Shown one piece after another: positions 17,108 through 26,433 of a stretch of 64,000 nucleotides of DNA. Position 1 is the stretch's first letter, and every line of letters starts with the position of its first letter. The position numbers were made by a program, and so were the translations under genes. Origin of the DNA: Chromatiaceae bacterium (GTDB lineage: Bacteria > Pseudomonadota > Gammaproteobacteria > Chromatiales > Chromatiaceae); NCBI GenBank assembly GCA_024235395.1, contig JACKMK010000001.1:992001-1056000 (forward strand), written 5' to 3'. The notes beneath the pieces were generated by a model. That model was not told where the DNA came from, ran no database searches, and saw only the letters and a list, made by a program, of their open reading frames with translations.

Positions 17108-17581
17108 TCAGGCGACCTGCATGCTTTCCATCGACGCAAACACCGCCTGGCCCTCGGAGCCTGGATCTATCACCAGCTCCAGTACCGCTACCGTGGGCAG
17201 GTCGACCCGATGATCCTCGATCTCGACGGTCGCACCGCTCGGGCTGAAGTTCCATTGCTGGCGAACGATCTCCCGGCACGGCTGGTTGCGCTCCGGGGAC
17301 CACAGCAACGCGTACTCCTGCCTGCGCGCGACCGACGTCTCCTCGAAATGCAACCGAATCCGCGTCACCCGTTGTGCAGGCGAAAACAGCAGCCGGATCA
17401 CCTGCCGGCCGGGCTTGCCTGCACGCCAGCCCGTTTCGTGACCGGGTACCAGGGCCGCCTCGATCGGATATGCGGGATCCTCTGAACTGATCTCGACCTC
17501 CGCCAGTGCGCCGAGATCGAGCCAGTCACCATCTTCATCGGGAGATGGCGTGCCTTCGATCGGTACAATTCTTTTTCGCAC
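17108..17581 (-). CDS. Conserved hypothetical protein, possible beta-sandwich domain
   Basis: 157 aa starting at a GTG (17581) with GGGAGGA nine bases before it. No signal peptide or membrane segment. The pattern of beta strands with ISSEDPAYPIEAAL, GRQVIRLLFSPAQRVTRIRLHFEE and VLELVIDPGSEG resembles galactose-binding/discoidin-like sandwiches, but I do not recognise a named family. It stands alone between the metal locus and rhlE. Confidence 0.6.
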   Translation of the reverse strand: MRKRIVPIEGTPSPDEDGDWLDLGALAEVEISSEDPAYPIEAALVPGHETGWRAGKPGRQVIRLLFSPAQRVTRIRLHFEETSVARRQEYALLWSPERNQPCREIVRQQWNFSPSGATVEIEDHRVDLPTVAVLELVIDPGSEGQAVFASMESMQVA

Positions 17582-17797
17582 CTTCAATATCCTCCCTTCG
17601 CGCTCAACCCGCGATCGACCGCCGCCGCAGCGACCAACCGCCTCGAACAAGCATAGACGCCGGCTTGGGCCCGCTACCCGTGCATCGCATCCTGCGACTA
17701 TCGAGACGGCATCGGCCTCCAAAGGACCGGCCGATTCGGCGCGTCGTCTACACCGGGACCGCGTACCGATAACCCGAAACCGGGTGACGATCGATAC

Positions 17798-19117
17798 TCA
17801 ACGCACATTTCCCGAAACGGGGCGAGCCGGTCGACGTGGCCGCCGCTTGCGTGCGGCGTTTGGAGCATCGGCGCCGGCCGGGTGATTACGGCCGCTGCCC
17901 GGTTTGGCGTGCCGTGGCTGGCCGCCTGCGCGTTTGCGGGCCTGCTGCGCCTGCGGCTTCTGCTCCGGTGCCAGCGGCTTGGGCTCGAACTTCGGCATGG
18001 GTGCCACCGGGATCTGCTTTTTCAGCAGGCGCTCGATGTCCGCGAGCAGTTTGACCTCGTCACCGCTCACCAACGACAGCGCGGCACCCTGTTCGCCGGC
18101 GCGACCGGTTCGTCCGATGCGGTGCACATAGTCTTCCGGCACGTTGGGCAGCTCATAGTTCACCACGTGCGGAAGCCGGTCGATATCCAGCCCGCGTGCG
18201 GCGATATCCGTGGCCACGAGGACCCGCAGACTGCGGTCCTTGAAACCGGCCAACGCCTTGGTGCGCGCGCCCTGGCTCTTGTTGCCATGGATCGCTGCCG
18301 CCTCGATGCCGGCCCGATTGAGCTGCTCGGCAAGTCGGTTGGCGCCATGCTTGGTACGGCTGAACACGAGTACCTGGAACCACTGCCCCTCGTCGATCAG
18401 GTGGATCAACAGGTCGCGCTTGGCGTCCTTGTGCACCCGATACACATGCTGGGTCACGGTCTCCGCGGCGGTATTGCGCTGCGCCACCTCGACCATCGCC
18501 GGGTTGTGCAGCAGACCGTCGGCAAGCCGCTTTATCTCGTTGGAATAGGTCGCCGAGAACAGCAGGTTCTGACGCCGTCTCGGCAGAAGCGCAAGCACTT
18601 TGCGGATGTCGTGGATAAAGCCCATATCCAACATCCGGTCGGCCTCGTCCAACACCAGGATCTCGACCGCCGAAAGGTCCACCGTGCGCTGACCGGCATG
18701 GTCGAGCAACCGGCCCGGGGTGGCCACCAGGATGTCGACGCCGCGGCGCAACGCGTCCTTCTGCGGATTGATATTCACACCGCCGAACACCACCGTGCTC
18801 TTGAGTGGCAGATGGGCGCCATAGGTGGCGACACTCTCGCCGACCTGCGCGGCCAACTCGCGGGTTGGCGCAAGCACCAGCGCGCGGGGCGCATTGTCGG
18901 CGCACGTCTTTGGGTGGCCGCGGCGGGTCAGCAGCTGCAACATGGGCAGTGTGAACGCAGCGGTCTTGCCGGTACCGGTCTGGGCACCGGCAAGCACGTC
19001 ACGACCCTTGAGAATCAAGGGGATACCCTGCTCCTGGATCGGCGTGGGACGCTCGTAACCCTGCGCCGAAACGGCACGCTGAAGTTCGGCCATCAGGCCG
19101 AGTTTGTTAAATGGCAT
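17798..19117 (-). CDS. rhlE: DEAD-box ATP-dependent RNA helicase RhlE
   Basis: 439 aa with all DEAD-box motifs: Q-motif PTPIQEQGIPLIL, Walker A AQTGTGKT, PTRELA, VATPGRLLDH, DEAD as LVLDEADRMLDMGF, SAT, the second-domain motifs VATDIAARGLDI and HRIGRTGRAG. The C-terminal tail (about 370-439) is basic and rich in Pro, Gln and Arg, as in RhlE. Acts in RNA unwinding, ribosome assembly and mRNA turnover. Monocistronic by context. Confidence 0.93.
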   Translation of the reverse strand: MPFNKLGLMAELQRAVSAQGYERPTPIQEQGIPLILKGRDVLAGAQTGTGKTAAFTLPMLQLLTRRGHPKTCADNAPRALVLAPTRELAAQVGESVATYGAHLPLKSTVVFGGVNINPQKDALRRGVDILVATPGRLLDHAGQRTVDLSAVEILVLDEADRMLDMGFIHDIRKVLALLPRRRQNLLFSATYSNEIKRLADGLLHNPAMVEVAQRNTAAETVTQHVYRVHKDAKRDLLIHLIDEGQWFQVLVFSRTKHGANRLAEQLNRAGIEAAAIHGNKSQGARTKALAGFKDRSLRVLVATDIAARGLDIDRLPHVVNYELPNVPEDYVHRIGRTGRAGEQGAALSLVSGDEVKLLADIERLLKKQIPVAPMPKFEPKPLAPEQKPQAQQARKRAGGQPRHAKPGSGRNHPAGADAPNAARKRRPRRPARPVSGNVR

Positions 19118-19500
19118 GGTTGCTCCTGTTCCAGCCTAGCCGTGTTGGTCACGGCGCCGGTCGTAGGCGGAGCTGAAAATCGTTCGGGAGGGTCTTTCGT
19201 GGAGGGAGACGATCGCGAGACAGGGGCACCGACCGGAATGTGCGACTGGCCGGGAGGATACGCAGTTTGACGGAAATTTCAATGGCTACTTTTTACCGAC
19301 CGGCACACCCGCGGCTCACATCGGACGTTACCGCATCGCGTTAATGCGACCCGGATCACCCCGCAATCGTTTCGCGCCGCACGGAACCACCCTGATCGCT
19401 CCCTGGTCTTATTCACCATCGGAACTAAAGTTTTTGCAGGTGGCGGCCGAATATGGTTCATAGGGCCACCACCCGGATACCCCGTAACACGAGCGATCTC
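19118..19500. other. Intergenic stretch upstream of rhlE
   Basis: About 380 bp between divergent genes, holding the presumed rhlE promoter. I see no FNR-type box, RNA gene or terminator in it. Confidence 0.4.
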
Positions 19501-19683
19501 ATGAAAGAGCTGGAAGACCTGGCGCGCAAATGCCTTGAACAACACTTCTTCGTCGGCAGCGATGGGCTTCTGCACACGCCTCTGGGCCGCACCGCACGCA
19601 GCACGATACGCGTCGGACGTACCGTCTACCCGGCCACCCACGTGATCGCGGAAATGCGCCGGCAGGCCCAGTTTCTCGGTTGA
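19501..19683 (+). CDS. Small hypothetical protein (60 aa)
   Basis: MKELEDLARKCLEQHFFVGS begins a 60 aa frame with strong G/C bias at third codon positions, as in its neighbours, which is the main argument that it is real. No membrane segment or signal peptide. The ribosome binding site is weak. A longer in-frame start at 19453 exists. Family not recognised. Confidence 0.5.
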   Translation: MKELEDLARKCLEQHFFVGSDGLLHTPLGRTARSTIRVGRTVYPATHVIAEMRRQAQFLG

Positions 19684-19825
19684 TCGGTCGCGGGAACCTG
19701 ACATACAGACACGCGAAGTGACCGATTGATCCCCAACCCGCCGCGGTAGCGGTCTTGCTGCCCCCTGCATCGCAGCCCGCGGTGTAGCCGCAAAGCCTGT
19801 GTTATCCCCGACGTTGCGAACGACG

Positions 19826-21289
19826 CTAGTCCTCGAGCAACTCGCGCAACCGTGCCGCGACCTCGGTGGCCGGGAGACCGTGTGCGAACTTGGTGACGAA
19901 CTCGCCTTGCCGACCGAGTACGAACAGGCTCGCGGTGTGGTCCATCGTGTAACGATCGGGATCGCCGCTGTCGGATGCGACCCGTTCGTAGCGGGCGCGG
20001 AACAGCTCCGCAACACGCTGGGTCGCCTCCGGGCTCCCCGACAGACCCAGCATCCGCGGATCGAAATAGGCCACGTATCGACCCAACACCCCGGGCGTAT
20101 CACGTAACGGATCGATAGTGATGAAAATCGGTTGCACCTGTTCGGCCTGGTCACCGAGGATCTTGAGTGCCTGCGTCATCACCGTGAGCGATGTCGGGCA
20201 GACATCCGGGCAAAAGGTGTAGCCGAAATAGATCAGTTGCAGCCGATTGGGAAAGTCCTCGTTCGAGACGCTGCGGCCATATTGATCCATCAAGAGATAG
20301 CGCGGTTGGTAGCGACCCGGCGAACGCGCAAGGTCGGGTCCTGCGAAAACCGCGCTGTGCGAGTCGGCCGGTCGCTGGCGACGAATGCATTGCGACAACG
20401 CCGCGAAATTGCGCCGCATCAGTTCGACATACAGATCCGCACCGGCCGGCAGATGGGTGCCGAAGGAATCGAGCTCGACCACTGTCGCATCGGTGTCCTC
20501 GCGCAGGAGGTCCAGATGGGGTTCCTCGAGACCCGTTTCGATGAACAGGCAAGAGGGACCGGCGGACAGCATCGCACTGCGCACCTGCAACAGTGAAGCG
20601 GTGTCGGTCTGTTCTCCTCCGGCCAGGTGCACGACCGCACCTGCGACATGCATCGCATAGGCCTGCGCAAAATAGCGGTGGGTGTCGTGATAAAAGAACA
20701 CCGGGACGCCACTGACGTCGCGGTAGCCGAACTCCAGTGCCCGGTCGATCTCGGAGAGCGACGCGGCCGCAAGCTGCCAGTTGCGTTCGTAGGCCGAACG
20801 TCGGTCGGGATCCAGTGCAACCAGGCGCTCGCCGAAGCGATCCAGCAGGATCAGCATGTTGCGCGTGTCCAGCCAGTAAAAGGGGTCACGAAGTCCCTCG
20901 TCGTCGCGCACCGGCAGCACCTTCAGACGATCGCTGCCCAACACCTCGAACACGCCACCCGGCGCAGCACGCCTGGAAATCGGCGCCGCCAGCCCCGGTT
21001 CCAGCTCGGGCCCGGTCCACACCACCAGATCGGCGTTGCGAATCGCCTCCTCCTGCGCACTGTCCGGCGCGAAGCGCCAAGGCGCCGTCTCACCATCGAT
21101 CAACAGCTGCGGTTCTGCAACTCCCTGCATCAGTTGCGCGAAAAGACTGTGCAGCGGCTTGCTGCTCACCACGACCCGCGGCACCTCGGACGCAGACACA
21201 CCACGCCATGGCAGTAACGCCGCCAGCAATGCCAATGTGAGCCAGGGGTTTCGGGCAAGCGGTGCGATCACACCGTCGACTGTCTTCAT
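19826..21289 (-). CDS. Fusion of a ZnuA-like metal-binding domain and a SCO1/SenC domain
   Basis: 487 aa. After a signal/anchor (about 14-34), residues 37-300 follow the ZnuA/SBP_bac_9 fold (VSSKPLHSLFAQLM, DPFYWLDTRNM, FFYHDTHRYFAQAY). Residues about 325-487 are a full SCO/SenC domain with CPDVC (Cys360, Cys364) and His451, the copper ligands. In the ZnuA part, sites that are normally His (PH, DPHxWL) read Trp71 and Phe137, while His201 is kept, so ordinary zinc capture is doubtful. SCO proteins deliver copper or act as thiol reductants for oxidases and denitrification enzymes. The gene follows nirN and the small secreted gene by 24 bp. Confidence 0.85.
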   Translation of the reverse strand: MKTVDGVIAPLARNPWLTLALLAALLPWRGVSASEVPRVVVSSKPLHSLFAQLMQGVAEPQLLIDGETAPWRFAPDSAQEEAIRNADLVVWTGPELEPGLAAPISRRAAPGGVFEVLGSDRLKVLPVRDDEGLRDPFYWLDTRNMLILLDRFGERLVALDPDRRSAYERNWQLAAASLSEIDRALEFGYRDVSGVPVFFYHDTHRYFAQAYAMHVAGAVVHLAGGEQTDTASLLQVRSAMLSAGPSCLFIETGLEEPHLDLLREDTDATVVELDSFGTHLPAGADLYVELMRRNFAALSQCIRRQRPADSHSAVFAGPDLARSPGRYQPRYLLMDQYGRSVSNEDFPNRLQLIYFGYTFCPDVCPTSLTVMTQALKILGDQAEQVQPIFITIDPLRDTPGVLGRYVAYFDPRMLGLSGSPEATQRVAELFRARYERVASDSGDPDRYTMDHTASLFVLGRQGEFVTKFAHGLPATEVAARLRELLED

Positions 21290-21313
21290 CGTGATACCGG
21301 AACGCGCAATCGT

Positions 21314-21661
21314 TCAGCGCGCCGCAAAGGCCTCCGCAAGCCGGTCGATCTGATGTCCAACCTTGCGTTCCAGGCCGTCGTGGGACGGGCATACATCGTT
21401 GTTCCTGGCGAAGGCGAGAAACGCATCATTGGTGGCCTGATCGAACGCCAGGCCAAAACTGCGCTCTTTGGGGGCATGCTCGACCACCGCCGCCTTCATG
21501 CGCCTGACCTGATCCAGATACTTGCACTGCAAGGCGACACCATTGAGCTCCCCAAGGCCGGCGACCGCCAGGTAACGCGGGTCGTCGTCGGCATTCACGG
21601 GAACTGCCGCCGAAAATGCGAGCACAAACAGCGCGCTGCAGATCGTTTTCCGATTGTTCAA
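21314..21661 (-). CDS. Small secreted protein coupled to nirN, function unknown
   Basis: 115 aa with a signal peptide (MNNRKTICSALFVLAFSAAV, cleavage near ADD). The mature part is helical with two cysteines (LQCKYLDQVRR and NDVCPSHD). Start is a TTG whose last bases overlap the nirN stop as TTGA, showing tight translational coupling. Not a recognised family; position at the end of the haem d1 genes suggests a periplasmic role with nirN or the SCO fusion protein downstream. Confidence 0.65.
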   Translation of the reverse strand: MNNRKTICSALFVLAFSAAVPVNADDDPRYLAVAGLGELNGVALQCKYLDQVRRMKAAVVEHAPKERSFGLAFDQATNDAFLAFARNNDVCPSHDGLERKVGHQIDRLAEAFAAR

Positions 21662-23211
21662 TGGCTGGTCCCCGAGGAACGCGTTATCTTGTTGTGGACA
21701 TTGTACTTGCCGGATGGTTTCACCATCGGCAGTCGCTTGACCGGTTTCAGGGTCGCCGCATCATATACGATCACCGCGCCGTCCATGTCCCAGATGCTGA
21801 GCAGCGCATGCCGGCCGTCCTTGTCGAATTCCACATGGGCCGCCGTCTTGCCGGGTTCCGGCTGCAGGGTCTCGACGATCTCCAGCGTGCGTTTGTCGAT
21901 GATGTGCACCTTATCCTTGTTGGGGCCGAAGAATACGTCTACCCAGGCGTACGGGGTGTTCTCATGGCTGCGCATGAAGAACCCCGGCCCTTCGGTCGGG
22001 ATACGCTTTATCGTCTTCCAGGTCGTCATGTCGATAATGCTGACCTCGCTCTTCTTCAGATTCGGCGATGCCAACACGGTACGCCCCTGGTACTCCCAGG
22101 TAATCCCAGAACCGAGGTGTGGCAGGCCGTCGAGTTCGAGTTCGGCGATCTTGCGGCCGACATCCATCTGTACAACCTGGCCGTTCTTCGCATTGCGCGC
22201 CGCGCCGATCAGCAAGCGGTAGGACTGATCGAAGAAGAAATCATCCAGGTAATCGTCCAGCTTGATCCTGCGCACCGGGAAACGACCCTGCTGGCGTGCG
22301 ACGCCCTCGCCCATCCGGTAGTCGTGCATCGGGCCGTTGTAGACAGGCAGCGGGTCGTCGGCGTACAGGACCTCCCAGACCTCGGGGATGTCCTTCAGCG
22401 CGGCGACGAAACTGTGCCTCGGCCCGGCATCATAGACCGCACTGACACGTGAGCTGTTGCCGTTGTCGTCCTGTACCGGAATCACCTTGATCGGATGCAG
22501 ATCGGCGGTGTCCAGGAGTACCAGGTTGTGCGGCAGGTAGTTGGCGACCATCGCATAGCGACCGTCCGACGACACCGCGAGGTTGCGCGTATTGATACCG
22601 GCTCGCACCTCGGCCACCAGCTGCAGGCTCCACATATCGAACTTGCTGACCCACCCGTCGCGTGATGCGAAGTACACGAACCGGCCGTCGGGGGAGTACT
22701 TGGGTCCACCATGCAGCGCGAAACGCGTCTTGATCCGGGTCAACGGCTCGAACGTGTCGCCGTCGAGAATCGTCGCATGATGATCGCCGAGTTCCACGAC
22801 CACGAACATGTTCATCGGGTCGGCGCCATGTACCGGCCTGTCCGGCAGGTCATCCGGCGCGATCAGCACCGTGCGACTCGCTTCGATCTGGTCGACACCC
22901 CACGACGGCACCTCGGCCAGCGGCGTGTAGACGTAGTCCACCAGGTCGATGATCTGTTGCCGGTCGAGCAGCTGGCCGAACGGCGGCATCTGGGTCGCGG
23001 CACGCCCGTTGGTGACCGTCTCGATCGCGGCGGCCTTCTTCAGTCTGGTCAGGTTCTCCGGCAGCAATGCCGGCCCCATCAGACCGAGGCGGTCGGCGCC
23101 GTGACACTGGGCACAGTGCTTGAGAAACAGGCCCGGCGCATCATCAGCCAGCGCCGCACCCCCTGCGAACATCAGCACGAGCCCGCAGGCCGCGCGCCAG
23201 GCGTACTTCAT
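21658..23211 (-). CDS. nirN: NirN, dihydro-haem d1 dehydrogenase (cytochrome cd1-like)
   Basis: 517 aa, periplasmic (signal peptide to about residue 22). An N-terminal cytochrome c domain with CAQCH and an MPPF axial Met segment is followed by an eight-bladed haem d1 propeller like that of NirS (KYSPDGRFVYFASRDGWVSKFDMW). NirN performs the last step of haem d1 synthesis, oxidising the propionate side chain. It lacks the N-terminal length of NirS and is placed with nirJ and nirF. The ATG overlaps the preceding cytochrome gene as ATGA. Confidence 0.88.
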   Translation of the reverse strand: MKYAWRAACGLVLMFAGGAALADDAPGLFLKHCAQCHGADRLGLMGPALLPENLTRLKKAAAIETVTNGRAATQMPPFGQLLDRQQIIDLVDYVYTPLAEVPSWGVDQIEASRTVLIAPDDLPDRPVHGADPMNMFVVVELGDHHATILDGDTFEPLTRIKTRFALHGGPKYSPDGRFVYFASRDGWVSKFDMWSLQLVAEVRAGINTRNLAVSSDGRYAMVANYLPHNLVLLDTADLHPIKVIPVQDDNGNSSRVSAVYDAGPRHSFVAALKDIPEVWEVLYADDPLPVYNGPMHDYRMGEGVARQQGRFPVRRIKLDDYLDDFFFDQSYRLLIGAARNAKNGQVVQMDVGRKIAELELDGLPHLGSGITWEYQGRTVLASPNLKKSEVSIIDMTTWKTIKRIPTEGPGFFMRSHENTPYAWVDVFFGPNKDKVHIIDKRTLEIVETLQPEPGKTAAHVEFDKDGRHALLSIWDMDGAVIVYDAATLKPVKRLPMVKPSGKYNVHNKITRSSGTSH

Positions 23212-23672
23212 GGTTGCTCCAGATCGATACGATAGGTCGCGTGGCACGCGGTACAGTTCTGCAGCAAAGTCGACAGCTCACCCAATACCTGGGAGGTATC
23301 CCCGAACTGTTCGGTATCCAGGGCCAGCTGATCGAACCGACCATGGGTGTCGAAACCAAGGCGTTTGAACTCGATTGGCAATTTGCCGACCAGGCTGGCC
23401 GGGACGCCGTGCTGTGCCTCGGCACCAACCCGGCGTGCCGCCACCGTGACGGCCCCTGCGTCCTGATCCACGACTGCCTGCACGATCGCCTGCACAGCGA
23501 CCAGAAAGCCACGCATCTCGCCCAGGACGAGATCCCTCTCGCCGGGCGACAACTGGATGGCCATACGCCAGTCACTGGCGGGCAGCACGCTGCCGCGCAC
23601 CACGAAAAGGTACACCAGCAGCGCGGTGGTACCCGCGAACACGGCCGCCAGGACCCAGCCCAGGCGCTGCAC
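23208..23672 (-). CDS. Membrane-anchored small cytochrome c (cytochrome c'-like), in the nir operon
   Basis: 154 aa with an N-terminal membrane anchor (about 5-28) and a helical body. The only haem site, CTACH, is near the C-terminus (about residue 141) followed by ATYR, as in four-helix cytochromes c'/c556. Such proteins bind NO or pass electrons. It is coupled to nirN by an ATGA overlap and starts 1 bp after nirJ, so it is probably an electron-transfer or NO-binding partner in haem d1 or nitrite metabolism (inference). Confidence 0.75.
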   Translation of the reverse strand: MQRLGWVLAAVFAGTTALLVYLFVVRGSVLPASDWRMAIQLSPGERDLVLGEMRGFLVAVQAIVQAVVDQDAGAVTVAARRVGAEAQHGVPASLVGKLPIEFKRLGFDTHGRFDQLALDTEQFGDTSQVLGELSTLLQNCTACHATYRIDLEQP

Positions 23673-23673
23673 C

Positions 23674-24891
23674 TCAGTTACGCCCGGTCGCCGCGCGGCC
23701 GCGGTGCCGATAAGGGGTCACTTCCACGCGACCATTCGTCGAGATCACGCCGATCTCGTCGTCGTCGAGGTAGCAGCCGGGGTCCTCCGCCCACGGATTG
23801 CCGGTCAGCTGCCAGGCCCGGGTGCGGCTGTTACCACGACACAGCTTGAGATAGCGGCATTGTGCGCAACGGCCCTCGACGGGGCGCTGCGCGAGCTTGA
23901 GACCGCCCATCAACGGGTCGGAGACGTCCTCCCAGATCGCGGAGAACGGTCGTTGCTTGACACTGCCCAAGGTGTAGTCCCACCACATGGTATCCGGGTG
24001 CACGTTGCCAAGGTTGTCGATGTTCGCGATGTTGACGCCGGAGGCGTTGCCGCCCCAGCGCTCGAGCATCGCGTAGACACGGTCGCGTTGTTCCGGCAGG
24101 TTGCGCTCGATCCATTGCAACAGGTAGGCGCCGTCGGCATCGTTGTTGCCGGTCACGAACTCTTTTGGGCGACCACCGCGAATCGCGTTCCAGCAGGTAT
24201 CGAACAGCAGATCCATCGCCGCCCGGGTCATCTTGTGATGGGCGTCGTCGCCGCGATTCTTGTTGCCACGACCGGCATAGTTGAGATGCGAGAGATAGAA
24301 CTTGTCGAGCCCCTCGTCGTCGAGCAGCTTCAGCAGCGCCGGCAGGTCGCGGGCATTGTCGCGGGTCAGCGTAAACCGCAGCCCGACTTTGATACCCACG
24401 TCCCTGCAAAGCCGGATGCCGTCGAGTGACTCGTCGAACGCACCTTCACGGCGGCGGAACCGGTCATGCACTTCGCGCATGCCGTCCAGACTGACACCGA
24501 CATAGTCATAACCGACCTCGGCAATGCGCTCGATGTTGTCTCGGGTGATCAATGTCCCGTTGCTCGACAGTCCGACGTAGAACCCCATCGACTTGGCGCG
24601 TTGCGATATCGCAAAGATGTCCGGGTGCATCAACGGCTCGCCGCCGGACAGGATCAACACCGGCACCCCGTAGGCCTTCAGGTCGTCCATCACTTCGTAG
24701 ATCTGCCCGGTCGACAGTTCGCCCGGGAAGTCCTTGTCGGCCGAGGTCGCGTAACAGTGTTTGCAGGTCAGGTTGCAGCGCCGGATCAGGTTCCAGATCA
24801 CGACCGGACCGGTAGGCGGAGCGACCTGGGGCCGCCGGGACGCTGCGCTTGGATCGGCCAGGGCCTGCAGATAACGGGTCAGACGAAACAT
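23674..24891 (-). CDS. nirJ: NirJ, radical SAM haem d1 biosynthesis protein
   Basis: 405 aa. Radical SAM CNLTCKHCYATS (CxxxCxxC) near residue 39 and LSGGEPL near 80; a C-terminal SPASM-like cysteine set includes GRCAQCRYLKLCRGNSRTRA. NirJ replaces propionate side chains by oxo groups on 12,18-didecarboxysirohaem. It follows nirDL by 10 bp and precedes the cytochrome and nirN genes. Confidence 0.92.
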   Translation of the reverse strand: MFRLTRYLQALADPSAASRRPQVAPPTGPVVIWNLIRRCNLTCKHCYATSADKDFPGELSTGQIYEVMDDLKAYGVPVLILSGGEPLMHPDIFAISQRAKSMGFYVGLSSNGTLITRDNIERIAEVGYDYVGVSLDGMREVHDRFRRREGAFDESLDGIRLCRDVGIKVGLRFTLTRDNARDLPALLKLLDDEGLDKFYLSHLNYAGRGNKNRGDDAHHKMTRAAMDLLFDTCWNAIRGGRPKEFVTGNNDADGAYLLQWIERNLPEQRDRVYAMLERWGGNASGVNIANIDNLGNVHPDTMWWDYTLGSVKQRPFSAIWEDVSDPLMGGLKLAQRPVEGRCAQCRYLKLCRGNSRTRAWQLTGNPWAEDPGCYLDDDEIGVISTNGRVEVTPYRHRGRAATGRN

Positions 24892-24901
24892 CGAATCGAC
24901 C

Positions 24902-25891
24902 TCACGCGGCTAAACGCAGTCCGGTCTTTTTCAACACCTGGCTGCTGAACAATACGTCGTGCGCACGGCAGTGCGGCGCCAGAATCTGCTCGATTCGGTC
25001 GGCCTTGCGCCGCACCTCGTCGCGATTGCGCCCGTGCACCATGGCGAACAGGTTGTAGGGCCACACGCCGGCATACCGCGGCCGCAGATAGGCATGGCTG
25101 ACAAAGTCGAGGGCACCGACACGTTCACCGAGTTCGACTGCAAGCGTGTCCGGTACATCCCAGACCGTCATACCGTTGGCCTTCAGTCCGACTTTGTAGT
25201 GATTGGGTACGGCGCCGATACGGCGAATCACGCCGTTCGCCAATAATTGCTCCAGACCTTGCATCACCGCTTCGACGGAAGATCCGAGTTGGTCTGCAAC
25301 CCGCGCGAACGGCTCGACGACCGGCGGCAGACCGGCCTGCGTCGCTGCGATCAGGTCTCGTTCAAAAGCCGTGATCCGGAAATCGCCGGAAACCGCCGGG
25401 GCTTGAGGTACGGGCACCGTGGCCACGCCACCGTCTGCGTCGAGAGCGAGCCACAACCCAAGGTAGAACTCACGCAGTTTTGGGAAGTCATATACCCGCT
25501 GCCCGGTGATACGCTCTATGTCGGCGAGACAACTTTCCACGCCGGAATGTCGATCACTCGCGACCACGAACCACATGTTCAGCGGATGCTCGCGCCGATA
25601 GTTGTGCGCGACGGCCGGCAGACCGTTCACCTGGCCGGCGATCCGGTCGAATTCCGCAGGCGGCGCGGCCAACGCTGCGAGCGTGACATGGCCACCCAGC
25701 CGAGCGGCATCGTACAGCGGCCCGAAACGGCTGAGCACGCCATCGTCGAGCAGCTGCCGAACAGTCTGGATCAGGACGGTCTCTGTCATGCCAAGCTTTG
25801 CCGCGACACTTTGAAAAGGTCGCTCGACAATCGGGAAACCGCCCTGAAAACCGTTGATGAAGGCGCGCGCTTCTGCGGTCAGCGCAATCAT
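24902..25891 (-). CDS. nirDL: NirDL, fused sirohaem decarboxylase subunits
   Basis: 329 aa from the ATG at 25891. Two Lrp/AsnC-like halves in tandem: residues about 1-150 (NirD type, LSRFGPLYDAARLGGHVTLAALA) and 175-329 (NirL type, RRIGAVPNHYKVGLKANGMTVWDVPD). Together with NirG and NirH it removes acetate carboxyls from sirohaem. D and L are separate genes in Pseudomonas aeruginosa, fused here as in some other denitrifiers. Start overlaps nirH stop as ATGA. Confidence 0.9.
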   Translation of the reverse strand: MIALTAEARAFINGFQGGFPIVERPFQSVAAKLGMTETVLIQTVRQLLDDGVLSRFGPLYDAARLGGHVTLAALAAPPAEFDRIAGQVNGLPAVAHNYRREHPLNMWFVVASDRHSGVESCLADIERITGQRVYDFPKLREFYLGLWLALDADGGVATVPVPQAPAVSGDFRITAFERDLIAATQAGLPPVVEPFARVADQLGSSVEAVMQGLEQLLANGVIRRIGAVPNHYKVGLKANGMTVWDVPDTLAVELGERVGALDFVSHAYLRPRYAGVWPYNLFAMVHGRNRDEVRRKADRIEQILAPHCRAHDVLFSSQVLKKTGLRLAA

Positions 25892-26433
25892 CCTGCGACC
25901 TCTACGGGCGTTGCATCGCCCGGGGGCGCCGGTGGACCGATGTAGCGGGCACCGCGCTGTTTGAAACACTGGCGGCTGAACAGCACGCGGTGTACCACCG
26001 ACTCCAGGCGTGCATCGCGTACCAGCTCGGCGACGCGCGCCAGCACTTGTTCGCGATCACGGCCGTGGATCATCGTAAACAGGTTGTACCGCCAATCCGG
26101 CAGCCTGCGTGGCCGCCTGTAGCACAACGTGACGTAGCTCTTTCCCCCGAGCAGGCGGCCAACCTCGCCTACACGCACGTCCGGAACATCCCAGACCACC
26201 ATGGCGTTCGCGTCGTAACCCAGTTCACGATGCCGCACGACCACGCCCAGTCGCTTGATGACACCCTGCTCGAGAAGTGACTGGATCGAACGGATCACCT
26301 CACGCTCGCTCAGACCGATCTGCTCGCCAATCGCTGCGTAGGGGCGTGCGACCATCGGCAAACCGCGCTGGATCGCCTCGATCAACGCGCGCTGTTGCGG
26401 ATCGTTGAGCGACGGGTGTGGCGTGACGGTCAT
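25888..26433 (-). CDS. nirH: NirH, sirohaem decarboxylase subunit
   Basis: 181 aa, Lrp/AsnC-like HTH fold followed by a RAM-like domain. KRLGVVVRHRELGYDANAMVVWDVPD and DWRYNLFTMIHGRDR are the H/L-type signature. The ATG at 26433 overlaps the nirG stop as ATGA; another in-frame ATG two codons earlier (26439) is also possible. Acts with NirG and NirDL in haem d1 synthesis and is not expected to regulate transcription. Confidence 0.88.
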   Translation of the reverse strand: MTVTPHPSLNDPQQRALIEAIQRGLPMVARPYAAIGEQIGLSEREVIRSIQSLLEQGVIKRLGVVVRHRELGYDANAMVVWDVPDVRVGEVGRLLGGKSYVTLCYRRPRRLPDWRYNLFTMIHGRDREQVLARVAELVRDARLESVVHRVLFSRQCFKQRGARYIGPPAPPGDATPVEVAG

